Of a stretch of DNA of 64,000 nt, positions 47,569-55,470 are shown piece by piece. A program made the position numbers and the translations under genes. The notes under the pieces were generated by a model, which saw only the letters and a program-made list of their open reading frames with translations, had not been told where the DNA came from and made no database searches. The DNA is taken from positions 744,001 to 808,000 of the forward strand of contig NZ_LT629780.1 of NCBI RefSeq assembly GCF_900105885.1. The letters are read 5' to 3'. The stretch's first letter is position 1. The number at the start of each line of letters is the position of its first letter. Source of the stretch: Pseudomonas guangdongensis (lineage in GTDB: Bacteria; Pseudomonadota; Gammaproteobacteria; Pseudomonadales; Pseudomonadaceae).

Positions 47569-48261
47569 TCAGAGAATCTGCCGGACAGCCTGCAGGTCGA
47601 CACGGCCCAGCGTCGGCCCCAGATCCAGCATCGGACCACTGTCACTGATGCTCACTCCGCCGACCAACCCATAGCTCAGGCCGGTAACCTCCACAGCCTT
47701 GCCTTCGGAGCTGGCCTCGATATTGAACTTATAGGAGCCTGCAGGCACAGCCGTACCATCTGCACCAGTGCCATCCCATACGAAGGAGTCGACGCCGGCC
47801 TTGAGCGCACCGAGATCGAACTGGCGCACTACCTGACCGGCATTGTCAGTGATGGTAACCACGACCGAGTCGGCGGCCTTGTCCAGGTCCAGCCCGAAGG
47901 GGGTCGCTACCGGGTTGCCCTCCGCATCGGCACCCACCAGCACACGATCGCCTGGCACCAGTACACCCTTGCCGATCAGCGCAGCCGCCTGCAGGGTCTG
48001 CCCGGCCTCGATCTGGCCATTGATACCCTTGAGGGTGGTATTGAGCTCCTCGATGCCGCTGACCGTATTGATCTGCGCCAGCTGCGAGGTCAGCTCGGCG
48101 TTTTCCATCGGCTTGAGCGGGTCCTGATTCTTGAGTTGCGTGACCAGCAAGGTCATGAAGTTGTCGCGCAAGTCGCTGGAGGCCTTCTTCTCGGCGGCCG
48201 CGCTGCTGCCCACGCCGTTGAGCCTGGCAACGGACTGGGGATCAAATGTGGTCGTGGTCAT
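47569..48261 (-). CDS. flgD: Hook cap / hook assembly protein FlgD
   Basis: A 230-residue hook-cap protein. The N-terminal LRDNFMTLLVTQLKNQDPLKPMENAELTSQLAQINTVSGIEELN is the signature; the C-terminal half has a FLIg/Ig-like fold with FVWDGTGADGTAVPAGSYKF. It is exported before FlgE and lost after hook completion. Confidence 0.97.
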   Translation of the reverse strand: MTTTTFDPQSVARLNGVGSSAAAEKKASSDLRDNFMTLLVTQLKNQDPLKPMENAELTSQLAQINTVSGIEELNTTLKGINGQIEAGQTLQAAALIGKGVLVPGDRVLVGADAEGNPVATPFGLDLDKAADSVVVTITDNAGQVVRQFDLGALKAGVDSFVWDGTGADGTAVPAGSYKFNIEASSEGKAVEVTGLSYGLVGGVSISDSGPMLDLGPTLGRVDLQAVRQIL

Positions 48262-48272
48262 TGCTAGGTCTC

Positions 48273-48680
48273 TCAGCCTTCGCCCAGGGTCAGGGTCTTC
48301 AGCAGCAGTTGCTTGCTGGTATTGAGCACCTCGACGTTGGCCTGGTAGGAACGCGAGGCGGAAATCATGTTGACCATCTCGTTGACCGGCTCGACGTTGG
48401 GCATGCGGATGTAGCCCTGCTCGTCGGCCAGCGGATGCTCGGGACGGTATTCCAGGCGGAACGGCGAGGGATCGTCGACCACCTCGGTGACGCGCACGCC
48501 CCCCACGCCGGTGCCGTCCTGGCCTTGCGCCTCGAACAGCACCTGCTTGGCGCGATAAGGCTGGCCATCGGGGCCGACCACGCTGTCGGCGTTGGCCAGG
48601 TTGCTGGCGGTCACGTTCATCCGCTGCGACTGCGCCATCAGCGCCGAGCCGGAAATTTCGAAGACACTGAACATCGACAT
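48273..48680 (-). CDS. flgC: Proximal rod protein FlgC
   Basis: A 135-residue rod protein. [33 protein letters not shown] at the N-terminus and [37 protein letters not shown] at the C-terminus are diagnostic. 13 bases downstream of flgB. Confidence 0.97.
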   Translation of the reverse strand: MSMFSVFEISGSALMAQSQRMNVTASNLANADSVVGPDGQPYRAKQVLFEAQGQDGTGVGGVRVTEVVDDPSPFRLEYRPEHPLADEQGYIRMPNVEPVNEMVNMISASRSYQANVEVLNTSKQLLLKTLTLGEG

Positions 48681-48693
48681 GGTGACTTACCCG

Positions 48694-49107
48694 TTACTCC
48701 GACTGCATGGCCGATTTCAGCCCCTGCAGCCGGCTGTTCATGAAGGTCAGACTGGCCTGGTAGCGTACCGCGTTGTCGGCGAACGCGGTGCGCTCGCGAT
48801 CCATGTCCACGGTGTTGCCGTCCAGGCTCGGCTGGTCCGGCACGCGATACAGCAGCTCGCGCACGGCCGGCGCCTGCAGGCGCCCCTGCAGATGCCGACC
48901 CGAGGTGGTCGCCAGCTCCATGGACGAGCCGCTCGGGCGCCCGTTCTGCATGGCGCCGGCCAGTTCGCGGGCGAAATCGAAATCGCGCGCCTTGAACGCC
49001 GGGGTATCGGCGTTGGCGATGTTGTTGGCCAGCACCTGCTGGCGCTCGGCGCGCAGATTCAGCACTTCCTGGTGAAAACGCAGCGCACCATCGAGCTTGT
49101 CGAGCAT
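48694..49107 (-). CDS. flgB: Proximal rod protein FlgB
   Basis: A 137-residue rod protein beginning MLDKLDGALRFHQEVLNLRAERQQVLANNIANADTPAFKARDFDF. I used the ATG at 49107 because it gives the family N-terminus and has GGGAGAGG upstream; a 28-residue longer frame runs into the promoter region. First gene of the long flgBCDEFGHIJ operon. Confidence 0.95.
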   Translation of the reverse strand: MLDKLDGALRFHQEVLNLRAERQQVLANNIANADTPAFKARDFDFARELAGAMQNGRPSGSSMELATTSGRHLQGRLQAPAVRELLYRVPDQPSLDGNTVDMDRERTAFADNAVRYQASLTFMNSRLQGLKSAMQSE

Positions 49108-49268
49108 GCCGGAGACCTCTCCCTGCAAGATTTTTTCAGTCCGTAGAATAAACTGCAGCCCCTCGCCACAAAGAGCGAAACAAGCCCGCATTTGTTGACC
49201 AATTCCGTCCTTGCCCGCGCGCCCGCCGACCTAGACTGCCAGCCAACCCGACCGGAACCCGTTCACGC
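49108..49268. promoter_or_regulatory. Divergent flgB / flgA promoter region
   Basis: About 160 noncoding bases between divergent class II-type genes. On the minus strand a -10-like TATTCT (49145-49150) faces flgB without a clear -35; on the plus strand TAGACT (49232-49237) faces flgA. Weak -35 boxes would agree with FlhDC-dependent promoters; no FlhDC box could be defined by eye. Confidence 0.35.
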
Positions 49269-49970
49269 ATGCCGCGCCACCGTCCACGCCCCCGCACCCG
49301 CGCCCTCCTTCCGCTCGCGGCGCTCTGCGCCGCTCTCGGCAGCCTGTCGAATCCGCTCCTCGCCGACGAAGCGGTCAATGACAGCGTGCGGCAATTCCTG
49401 GAGCAGCGACTGCTGGAGCAGGGCCTGCAGGGCAGCGTCGAAATCGCTGCCAGCAGCGCGCGGATGCCCGCCTGCAGCGAGCCGCAGCCCTTCCTGCCCA
49501 GGTCCGGCCAGCGCCTGCTCGGCCGGGTCGCCGTCGGCGTGCGCTGCGCCGACAGCCAGACCCGCTACCTGCAGACGCAGATCGGCGTCGTCGGCGACTA
49601 CGTGGTCGCCGCGCGCGCCATCGCCGCCGGCGAAACCCTCAGCGCGGACATGCTCGAAGTGCGCCAGGGCGCGCTGGAGCGCCTGCCGCGCCAGCTGATC
49701 AGCGACCCGCTCAGCGTGGTCGGCATGCAGACCACCCGCGCCCTGGACGCCGGCAGCCTGCTGCAGTCGCGCAGCCTGCGCGCCGCGCTGCTGGTCGAGC
49801 GCAATGCGCGGGTCAGCGTCGAAGCGCTGGGCACAGGCTTTCGCATCAGCCGCGACGGCGTCGCCCTGGATGCCGGCGCGCTGGGCAGCGAGATCCGCGT
49901 GCGCACCGACGGCGGCGAAATCCTCCGCGCCCGCATCGTCGGGCGCAACCGCCTGCAGGTGGCACAGTGA
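49269..49970 (+). CDS. flgA: P-ring assembly chaperone FlgA
   Basis: A 233-residue periplasmic chaperone with a signal peptide (Arg-rich start, then LLPLAALCAALGSLSNPLLA). The C-terminal SAF-like domain includes VVAARAIAAGETLSADMLEVRQGALERLP and LDAGSLLQSRSLRAALLVERNARV, ending GRNRLQVAQ. It assists FlgI polymerisation. Divergent from flgB, as in enterobacteria. Confidence 0.95.
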   Translation: MPRHRPRPRTRALLPLAALCAALGSLSNPLLADEAVNDSVRQFLEQRLLEQGLQGSVEIAASSARMPACSEPQPFLPRSGQRLLGRVAVGVRCADSQTRYLQTQIGVVGDYVVAARAIAAGETLSADMLEVRQGALERLPRQLISDPLSVVGMQTTRALDAGSLLQSRSLRAALLVERNARVSVEALGTGFRISRDGVALDAGALGSEIRVRTDGGEILRARIVGRNRLQVAQ

Positions 49971-50023
49971 GCGCGCGGCGACGAACGCGGGGCACCTTCG
50001 GACGATTTCTCGCTCTCAGCCAT

Positions 50024-50050
50024 TCAAGTTCGCCGGATCGCGGCCGATAC
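50024..50050 (+). promoter_or_regulatory. Sigma-28 promoter of flgM-flgN
   Basis: TCAAGTTC, 11 bases, GCCGATAC, 32 bases before the flgM GTG. It lets FliA drive more of its own anti-sigma factor, as in Salmonella. Confidence 0.9.
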
Positions 50051-50082
50051 TTGGTTCAGAACCCACGCGAGAGACCCTCACT

Positions 50083-50379
50083 GTGAAAATCGACAGCTCC
50101 CCCCTGATATCGCGCACCAGCCCCACCGAGGGCAAGGATGCGGCTGCCAGGGCGCGGCGCAGCGATGCGCCGGCCCAGAGCGGACCCGCCGAGTCGCCCG
50201 CGGCGATTGCCCACCTCGGCCGCAACAGCGGTGCAGGCAACAGCCAGGACATCGACCTGGCCCGCGTCGCCGAAATCCGCCAGGCGATCAGCGAAGGCCG
50301 CCTGGAAATCCGCGCCGAGCGCATCGCCGACGGCCTGATCCGCAGCGTGCGCGAAATGCTCGACAACCCGGCGGACTGA
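50083..50379 (+). CDS. flgM: Anti-sigma-28 factor FlgM
   Basis: A 98-residue protein. The disordered N-terminal half (KIDSSPLISRTSPTEG) is followed by the sigma-binding helices DIDLARVAEIRQAISEGRLEIRAERIADGLIRSVREML, here quoted as the conserved block. It inhibits FliA until secreted through the finished hook. GTG at 50083 is the only start between the promoter and the conserved region that I can support. Confidence 0.93.
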   Translation: MKIDSSPLISRTSPTEGKDAAARARRSDAPAQSGPAESPAAIAHLGRNSGAGNSQDIDLARVAEIRQAISEGRLEIRAERIADGLIRSVREMLDNPAD

Positions 50380-50404
50380 CCGCCCCCATTGCAAGAGGCA
50401 GCCC

Positions 50405-50857
50405 ATGAGCCTGGCCAAGCACCTCGAGATCCAGCACCGCGCCCTGCAAGACTTCGTCGACCTGCTCGAGCGCGAACAGCGCCTGCTGGCCGAAGCCGAC
50501 GTCGACGGCCAGCAGCTGCTCGAAGTCGCCGACGGTAAGCGCAGCGTGCTGGGCGAAATCGAGCGCCTGGAAACCCTGCGCACCCGCGCCCAGGGCAAGC
50601 TGGGCTATCCCGAAGGGCGCAGCGGCGCCGAGCAGGCGGCCCGCGATGCCGGCTGTCTCGCCACCTGGCAGCAGCTGCACGACACCGCGCAGCGCGCGCA
50701 GACGCTCAACCAGCTCAACGGCGAGGTGGTGCGCATGCGCCTGGAACAGAACCAGCGCATCCTCAACTTCCTCAACGAGGCCGCCGGCAAGCCGCTCTAT
50801 GGCCCCAACGGCCAGTCGCGGCGCCACGGGCTGGGCGGCGTTTCCTCCAGCGCCTGA
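50405..50857 (+). CDS. flgN: Flagellar export chaperone FlgN
   Basis: A 150-residue helical chaperone for the hook-filament junction proteins FlgK and FlgL. The amphipathic helices HRALQDFVDLLEREQRLLAEADVDGQQLLEVADGKRSVLGEIERLE, and NGEVVRMRLEQNQRILNFLNEAAGKPLYGPNGQ near the end, are typical. AAGAGGCAGCCC precedes the ATG. It follows flgM by 25 bases. Confidence 0.94.
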   Translation: MSLAKHLEIQHRALQDFVDLLEREQRLLAEADVDGQQLLEVADGKRSVLGEIERLETLRTRAQGKLGYPEGRSGAEQAARDAGCLATWQQLHDTAQRAQTLNQLNGEVVRMRLEQNQRILNFLNEAAGKPLYGPNGQSRRHGLGGVSSSA

Positions 50858-50914
50858 GGCGCTGGCCACGGCAGACGGTTCGCGCTCGCCGCTCGCAGGC
50901 CGGCGCCGTCTGCC
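50848..50914 (+). terminator. Two hairpins at the end of flgM-flgN
   Basis: The flgN stop TGA is the exact three-base loop of an 8-bp perfect inverted repeat (50848-50866). A second 9-bp perfect stem pairs 50870-50878 with 50906-50914. Neither has a U-run. Confidence 0.45.
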
Positions 50915-50937
50915 CCACGCGACTGCCGAGCCCCACC

Positions 50938-52206
50938 ATGACCACAGCCCTCTCCCTCCAGATGCTCGAGGCGGCCGTCGAGCAGTGCTACGACGCCATC
51001 CTCGTCACCGGCGCCGAGCTGGACGCCCCCGGCCCGCGGATCGTCTACGCCAACCCGGCGTTCTGCCGGATGAGCGGATACGCCCACGAGGAGCTGCTCG
51101 GCCGCTCGCCGCGCCTGCTGCAGGGGCCGGAAACCGATACCGCGACCATCGAACGCCTGCGCCAGTGCCTGCGCGAGGGGCGCCGCTTCGAAGGCACCAC
51201 CGTCAACTACCGCAAGGACGGCAGCCGCTACTGCGTCGAGTGGCACATCTCGCCGGTGCGCGACGCGCAGGGGCGGATCAGCCACTTCCTCTCGGTGCAA
51301 CGCGAGATCACCGCGCGCCTGCAAGCCGAGCAGCAGCGCGAACTGCTGGCCAGCGCGCTCAACGCCACCGCCGACAGCGTGCTGATCACCGACCGCGCCG
51401 GCACCATCGTGTTCGCCAACCGGGCCTTCGAGGCGCAGACCGGCTACCCGGTCGCCGAGGTGCTGGGCAAGACCCCGCGCCTGCTGCAGTCCGGGCAGCA
51501 TGGCGCGGACTTCTACCAGCAGCTGTGGCGCAACCTCGAACGTGGCGAGAGCTTCCGCTCCACCTTCACCAACCGCCGCCGCGACGGCTCGCTGTTCCAC
51601 CTCGAACAGACCATCACCCCGGCGCGCGACGCCGACGGTCGGATCAGCCACTTCGTCAGCGTCAGCAAGGACCTCACCGAGCGGGTGGAAAAGGAGCAGG
51701 CCCTGCAGGTGCTGGCCTTCACCGACAAGCTCACCGGCCTGTACAACCGCAGCTTCGGCGAGCAGCAGCTGACCCACGAGTGGAACCATGCGCGGCGCTA
51801 CCGCCGCCCGCTGAGCGCGATCATGGCCGACCTCGACCACTTCAAGGCGGTCAACGACACCTACGGCCATGCCTGCGGCGACCGCATCCTCGCCCTGCTC
51901 GGCGACACCCTGCGCCGCTGCGTGCGCAAGAGCGACACGGTGATCCGCTGGGGCGGCGAGGAGTTCCTGATCCTCGCCCCGGAAAGCGACGCCGAAACCG
52001 CCGCGCAGCTCGCCGAGCGCATCCGCTGCGCCGTCGCCGCCCTGCGCGACCCGCAGGTGCAGCGCCTGACCATCTCCCTGGGCGTGGCCCAGCTGAGCGG
52101 GAGCGAGGAAACCGCGCAACTGATCGAGCGCGCCGACCGGGCGCTCTACGCGGCCAAGGCCGCCGGGCGCAACCGCGTGGAGATCGCCGACGGCGTGCCG
52201 GCCTGA
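50938..52206 (+). CDS. PAS-PAS-GGDEF diguanylate cyclase
   Basis: A 422-residue cytoplasmic protein. PAS1 (about 10-125) with its PAC segment is LOV-like: it has GRSPRLLQGPETD (55-67) and NYRKDGSRYCVEWHISPVRD, but where photoactive LOV domains have Cys (G-R-N-C-R-F-L-Q) this has Pro. PAS2 (about 135-250) is similar (LGKTPRLLQSGQ). The GGDEF domain (about 258-415) has the active-site GGEEF at 339-343 and an inhibitory RxxD (RKSD, 330-333) at the proper five-residue spacing, so it should make c-di-GMP with product inhibition. It lies 80 bases after flgN. Signal unknown. Confidence 0.93.
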   Translation: MTTALSLQMLEAAVEQCYDAILVTGAELDAPGPRIVYANPAFCRMSGYAHEELLGRSPRLLQGPETDTATIERLRQCLREGRRFEGTTVNYRKDGSRYCVEWHISPVRDAQGRISHFLSVQREITARLQAEQQRELLASALNATADSVLITDRAGTIVFANRAFEAQTGYPVAEVLGKTPRLLQSGQHGADFYQQLWRNLERGESFRSTFTNRRRDGSLFHLEQTITPARDADGRISHFVSVSKDLTERVEKEQALQVLAFTDKLTGLYNRSFGEQQLTHEWNHARRYRRPLSAIMADLDHFKAVNDTYGHACGDRILALLGDTLRRCVRKSDTVIRWGGEEFLILAPESDAETAAQLAERIRCAVAALRDPQVQRLTISLGVAQLSGSEETAQLIERADRALYAAKAAGRNRVEIADGVPA

Positions 52207-52213
52207 AGCCGGC

Positions 52214-52243
52214 TTGGCGCCGCAGCGGGCACTGTGCTAGCGT
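52214..52243 (+). promoter_or_regulatory. Candidate sigma-70 promoter of the amino-acid transporter
   Basis: TTGGCG (52214-52219), 18 bases, TAGCGT (52238-52243), with an extended -10 TG one base before it. It lies in the 102-base gap before the ATPase gene. Confidence 0.4.
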
Positions 52244-52308
52244 GCGCGCCGCCGGAAGCATACCCTGACGCAGGAGCGCCTTTTTCACCGAACGACCAAG
52301 GAGCCTGC

Positions 52309-53082
52309 ATGGCCGCAGCCATCCCCGCGCTGGAAATCCGTGACCTGCACAAACGCTACGGCGAGCTGGAGGTGCTCAAGGGCATCTCGCTGACCGCCCG
52401 CGATGGCGATGTCATTTCCATCCTCGGCTCCTCCGGCTCCGGCAAGTCCACCTTCCTGCGCTGCATCAACCTGCTGGAAAGCCCGCACCAGGGGCAGATC
52501 TTCGTCGCCGGCGAGGAGCTGCGCCTGAAGCCCGGCAAGGACGGCGCCCTGGTCGCCGCCGACAACCGGCAGATCAACCGCCTGCGCAGCCAGCTCGGCT
52601 TCGTGTTCCAGAACTTCAACCTCTGGCCGCACCTGAGCATCCTCGACAACATCATCGAAGCGCCGCGCCGCGTGCTGGGACAGAGCAAGGCCGAGGCGAT
52701 CGAGAGTGCCGAGGCGCTGCTGGCCAAGGTCGGCATCGCCGACAAGCGCCACAGCTTCCCCGCCCAGCTGTCCGGCGGCCAGCAGCAGCGCGCCGCCATC
52801 GCCCGCACCCTGGCCATGCAGCCGCGGGTGATCCTGTTCGACGAGCCGACCTCGGCCCTCGACCCGGAAATGGTCCAGGAAGTGCTCAACGTGATCCGCG
52901 CCCTGGCCGAGGAAGGCCGCACCATGCTGCTGGTCACCCACGAGATGAACTTCGCCCGCCAGGTGTCCAGCGAGGTGGTGTTCCTCCACCAGGGGCTGGT
53001 CGAGGAGCAGGGGCCGCCGGCGCAGGTATTTGACAATCCGCGTTCGGAGCGCTGTAAACAGTTCATGTCCAGCCTCAACTGA
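52309..53082 (+). CDS. Polar amino-acid ABC transporter ATP-binding protein (HisP/AotP-like)
   Basis: A 257-residue ABC ATPase: Walker A GSSGSGKST at 40-48, Q-loop VFQNFNLWPHLS, signature LSGGQQQR and Walker B VILFDEPTSALDPE, followed by the switch His in LLVTHEMNFARQ. LHKRYGELEVLKGISL and the 17-residue insertion before NRLRSQLGFVFQ are typical of the HisP subfamily for basic amino acids. The ATG has AAGGAG upstream. It leads a four-gene import operon; substrate is inferred. Confidence 0.93.
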   Translation: MAAAIPALEIRDLHKRYGELEVLKGISLTARDGDVISILGSSGSGKSTFLRCINLLESPHQGQIFVAGEELRLKPGKDGALVAADNRQINRLRSQLGFVFQNFNLWPHLSILDNIIEAPRRVLGQSKAEAIESAEALLAKVGIADKRHSFPAQLSGGQQQRAAIARTLAMQPRVILFDEPTSALDPEMVQEVLNVIRALAEEGRTMLLVTHEMNFARQVSSEVVFLHQGLVEEQGPPAQVFDNPRSERCKQFMSSLN

Positions 53083-53142
53083 CGGGCCGGACTTCGCCGC
53101 GCCCCACAAGGGCGTCGACTGAGCCACACGGAGCACAACCCC

Positions 53143-53901
53143 ATGACGAACTACAAGAAGATCCTGCTCGCGGCAGGTGCCGCCCTGATGCTGCTCGGCA
53201 GCGCCGCCCAGGCCGCCGAGAAACTGCGCATCGGCACCGAGGGCGCCTATCCGCCCTTCAACCAGATCGACGCCAGCGGCCAGGTGGTCGGCTTCGACCT
53301 CGACATCGCCCACGCCCTGTGCGCCAAGATGCAGGTCGAGTGCGAGGTGGTCACCTCCGACTGGGACGGCATCATCCCGGCGCTCAACGCCAAGAAATTC
53401 GATTTCCTGATCGCCTCGATGTCGATCACCGAGGAGCGCAAGGGCGCGGTCGACTTCACCGAGCCCTACTACAGCAACAAGCTGCAGTTCATCGCGCCCA
53501 AGTCGGTGGACTTCAAGACCGACAAGGCCAGCCTGGACGGCAAGGTGATCGGCGCCCAGCGCGCCACCATCGCCGGCCTGTGGCTGGAGGACAACCTCGA
53601 CGGCGTGGTCGACATCAAGCTCTACGACACCCAGGACAACGCCTACCTGGACCTCGCCGCCGGGCGCATCGACGGCATCCTCGCGGACAAGTTCGTCAAC
53701 TGGGAATGGCTCAAGAGCAAGGCCGGCCAGGACTTCGAGTTCAAGGGCGAGCCGGTCCACGACGACGACAAGATCGGCATCGCCGTGCGCAAGGGCGACG
53801 ACGCCCTGCGCCAGCGCCTCAATGCGGCCCTCAAGGCCATCATCGAGGACGGCACCTACCAGCAGATCAACGCCAAGTACTTCCCCTTCAACATCCTGTG
53901 A
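53143..53901 (+). CDS. Periplasmic amino-acid-binding protein of the ABC transporter
   Basis: A 252-residue solute-binding protein with a signal peptide (KKILLAAGAALMLLGSAAQA, then AEKLRIG). The family-3 pattern GTEGAYPPFNQIDASGQVVGFDLDIA, SDWDGIIPALNAKKFDFLIASMSITEERK and DKIGIAVRKGD places it with Lys/Arg/Orn/His binders (HisJ/AotJ), where the Asp and Arg-bearing pockets hold the amino-acid head group. The exact ligand is not decided by eye. Confidence 0.93.
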   Translation: MTNYKKILLAAGAALMLLGSAAQAAEKLRIGTEGAYPPFNQIDASGQVVGFDLDIAHALCAKMQVECEVVTSDWDGIIPALNAKKFDFLIASMSITEERKGAVDFTEPYYSNKLQFIAPKSVDFKTDKASLDGKVIGAQRATIAGLWLEDNLDGVVDIKLYDTQDNAYLDLAAGRIDGILADKFVNWEWLKSKAGQDFEFKGEPVHDDDKIGIAVRKGDDALRQRLNAALKAIIEDGTYQQINAKYFPFNIL

Positions 53902-53946
53902 GTCCGCGCGGGTGCGCCGCCAGCGCGGCGCACCCGCCCCCCGCCC

Positions 53947-54642
53947 ATGATTCCTGACCTGCACGGCTTCGGCCCGGCGCTCGCCGCCGGGACCTGGATG
54001 ACCCTCAAACTGTCCCTCGCCGCGGTCGGCGTCGGCCTGCTGCTCGGCCTGCTCGGCGCGGTGGCCAAGACCTCGACCCGCCCGCTGCCGCGCCTGCTCG
54101 GCGGCGCCTACACCACTCTGGTGCGCGGCGTGCCGGAAACCCTCTGGGTGCTGATGATCTACTACGGCACGGTGAGCGGCCTCAACGCCCTCGGCGCGCA
54201 GTTCGGCCAGCCGGAGCTGGCCCTCGATCCCTTCGCCGCCGGCACCCTGGCCCTCGGCCTGTGCTTCGGCGCCTACGCCACCGAGGTGTTCCGCGGCGCC
54301 CTGCTGGCGATTCCCAAGGGCCAGCGCGAAGCCGGCCTGGCGCTCGGCCTGTCGGCGCCGCGGATCTTCTGGCGCATCACCCTGCCGCAGCTGTGGCGCA
54401 CCGCCCTGCCCGGCCTCGGCAACCTGTACATGATCCTGCTCAAGGACACCGCGCTGGTCTCGCTGATCTCCCTGGAGGAGCTGATGCGCAAGGCCGGCGT
54501 CGCCTCCAACGCCACCAAGGAACCCTTCACCTTCTACATGAGCGCCGCCGTCATCTACCTGGGCCTGACCGCGCTGGTCATGCTGGCCCTGCACCTGCTG
54601 GAAAAACGCGCCGGACGCGGCTTCGCGAGGAACGAGCTATGA
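53947..54642 (+). CDS. Amino-acid ABC transporter permease (HisQ-like)
   Basis: A 231-residue permease with five membrane segments. GTWMTLKLSLAAVGVGLLLGLLGAVA near the start, and the EAA-type loop GLALGLSAPRIFWRITLPQLWRTALPGLGN, are diagnostic of HisMQ permeases. Overlaps the next permease gene by four bases (ATGA). Confidence 0.93.
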   Translation: MIPDLHGFGPALAAGTWMTLKLSLAAVGVGLLLGLLGAVAKTSTRPLPRLLGGAYTTLVRGVPETLWVLMIYYGTVSGLNALGAQFGQPELALDPFAAGTLALGLCFGAYATEVFRGALLAIPKGQREAGLALGLSAPRIFWRITLPQLWRTALPGLGNLYMILLKDTALVSLISLEELMRKAGVASNATKEPFTFYMSAAVIYLGLTALVMLALHLLEKRAGRGFARNEL

Positions 54643-55331
54643 GCGGCTGGGACCTGTTCCTGCGCTGGTGGCCGAAGATGCTCGAAGGCGCCGCGCTGAC
54701 CCTCGAACTGGTGGCCATCGCCGTGATCGCCGGCCTGCTGGTCGCCCTGCCGCTGGGCATCGGCCGCGCCTCGCGGCACTGGTACGTGCGCGCGCTGCCC
54801 TACACCTACATCTTCTTCTTCCGCGGCACACCGCTGCTACTGCAGCTGTTCATCGTCTACTACGGCCTGGCGCAGTTCGATGCGGTGCGCCAGAGCGCGC
54901 TCTGGCCGTTCCTGCGCGACCCGTACTGGTGCGCGCTGCTGACCATGACCCTGCACACCGCCGCCTACATCGCCGAGATCATGCGCGGCGCGATCCACGC
55001 CGTGCCGATCGGCGAGGTGGAGGCGGCCCGCGCGCTGGGCATGTCCAAGCGCCAGACCCTGTGGCACATCATCCTGCCGCGCGCCGCGCGGATCGGCCTG
55101 CCGGCCTACACCAACGAAGTGATCCTGATGCTCAAGGCCAGCGCGGTGGTCTACACCGTGACCCTCTACGACATCATGGGCATGGCGCGCACCATCAGCG
55201 CGCGCACCTACGAGCAGATGTACTTCTTCGTCTTCGCCGGGGTGCTCTACCTGCTGGTGACCATCGGCCTGACTTGGATCTTCCGCGCCATCGAACGCTG
55301 GCTGCGGGTCGACGCCGCGCGCGCGCGCTGA
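54639..55331 (+). CDS. Amino-acid ABC transporter permease (HisM-like)
   Basis: A 230-residue permease. GAALTLELVAIAVIAGLLVALPLG, FFFRGTPLLLQLFIVYYGLAQ and the EAA loop EAARALGMSKRQTLWHIILPRAARIGLPAYTNE match HisM. It pairs with the preceding permease to form the membrane channel. Start fixed by the ATGA overlap. Confidence 0.93.
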   Translation: MSGWDLFLRWWPKMLEGAALTLELVAIAVIAGLLVALPLGIGRASRHWYVRALPYTYIFFFRGTPLLLQLFIVYYGLAQFDAVRQSALWPFLRDPYWCALLTMTLHTAAYIAEIMRGAIHAVPIGEVEAARALGMSKRQTLWHIILPRAARIGLPAYTNEVILMLKASAVVYTVTLYDIMGMARTISARTYEQMYFFVFAGVLYLLVTIGLTWIFRAIERWLRVDAARAR

Positions 55332-55338
55332 GCCGCGT

Positions 55339-55375
55339 CCGGGCGCCCCGGCGGCCGCGCTGCCGGAGCGCCCGG
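55339..55375 (+). terminator. Hairpin after the amino-acid transporter operon
   Basis: A 14-bp stem with one mismatch (55339-55352 with 55362-55375) and a 9-base loop, eight bases past the permease stop. No U-run follows. Confidence 0.5.
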
Positions 55376-55432
55376 GGGAGGACGACTCAGCGCCACCGCC
55401 CTGCGGCAGGCCCTGCGCGCCGCGCCAGTCGC

Positions 55433-55438
55433 TATAAT
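55433..55438 (+). promoter_or_regulatory. Candidate -10 box of the methyltransferase gene
   Basis: A perfect TATAAT, 32 bases before the GTG. No good -35 at 16-18 bases (GCCCTG at 17), so strength is uncertain. Confidence 0.4.
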
Positions 55439-55470
55439 CGCCGCCCGCCCACCGCCCGCCTCCGCCTGCC

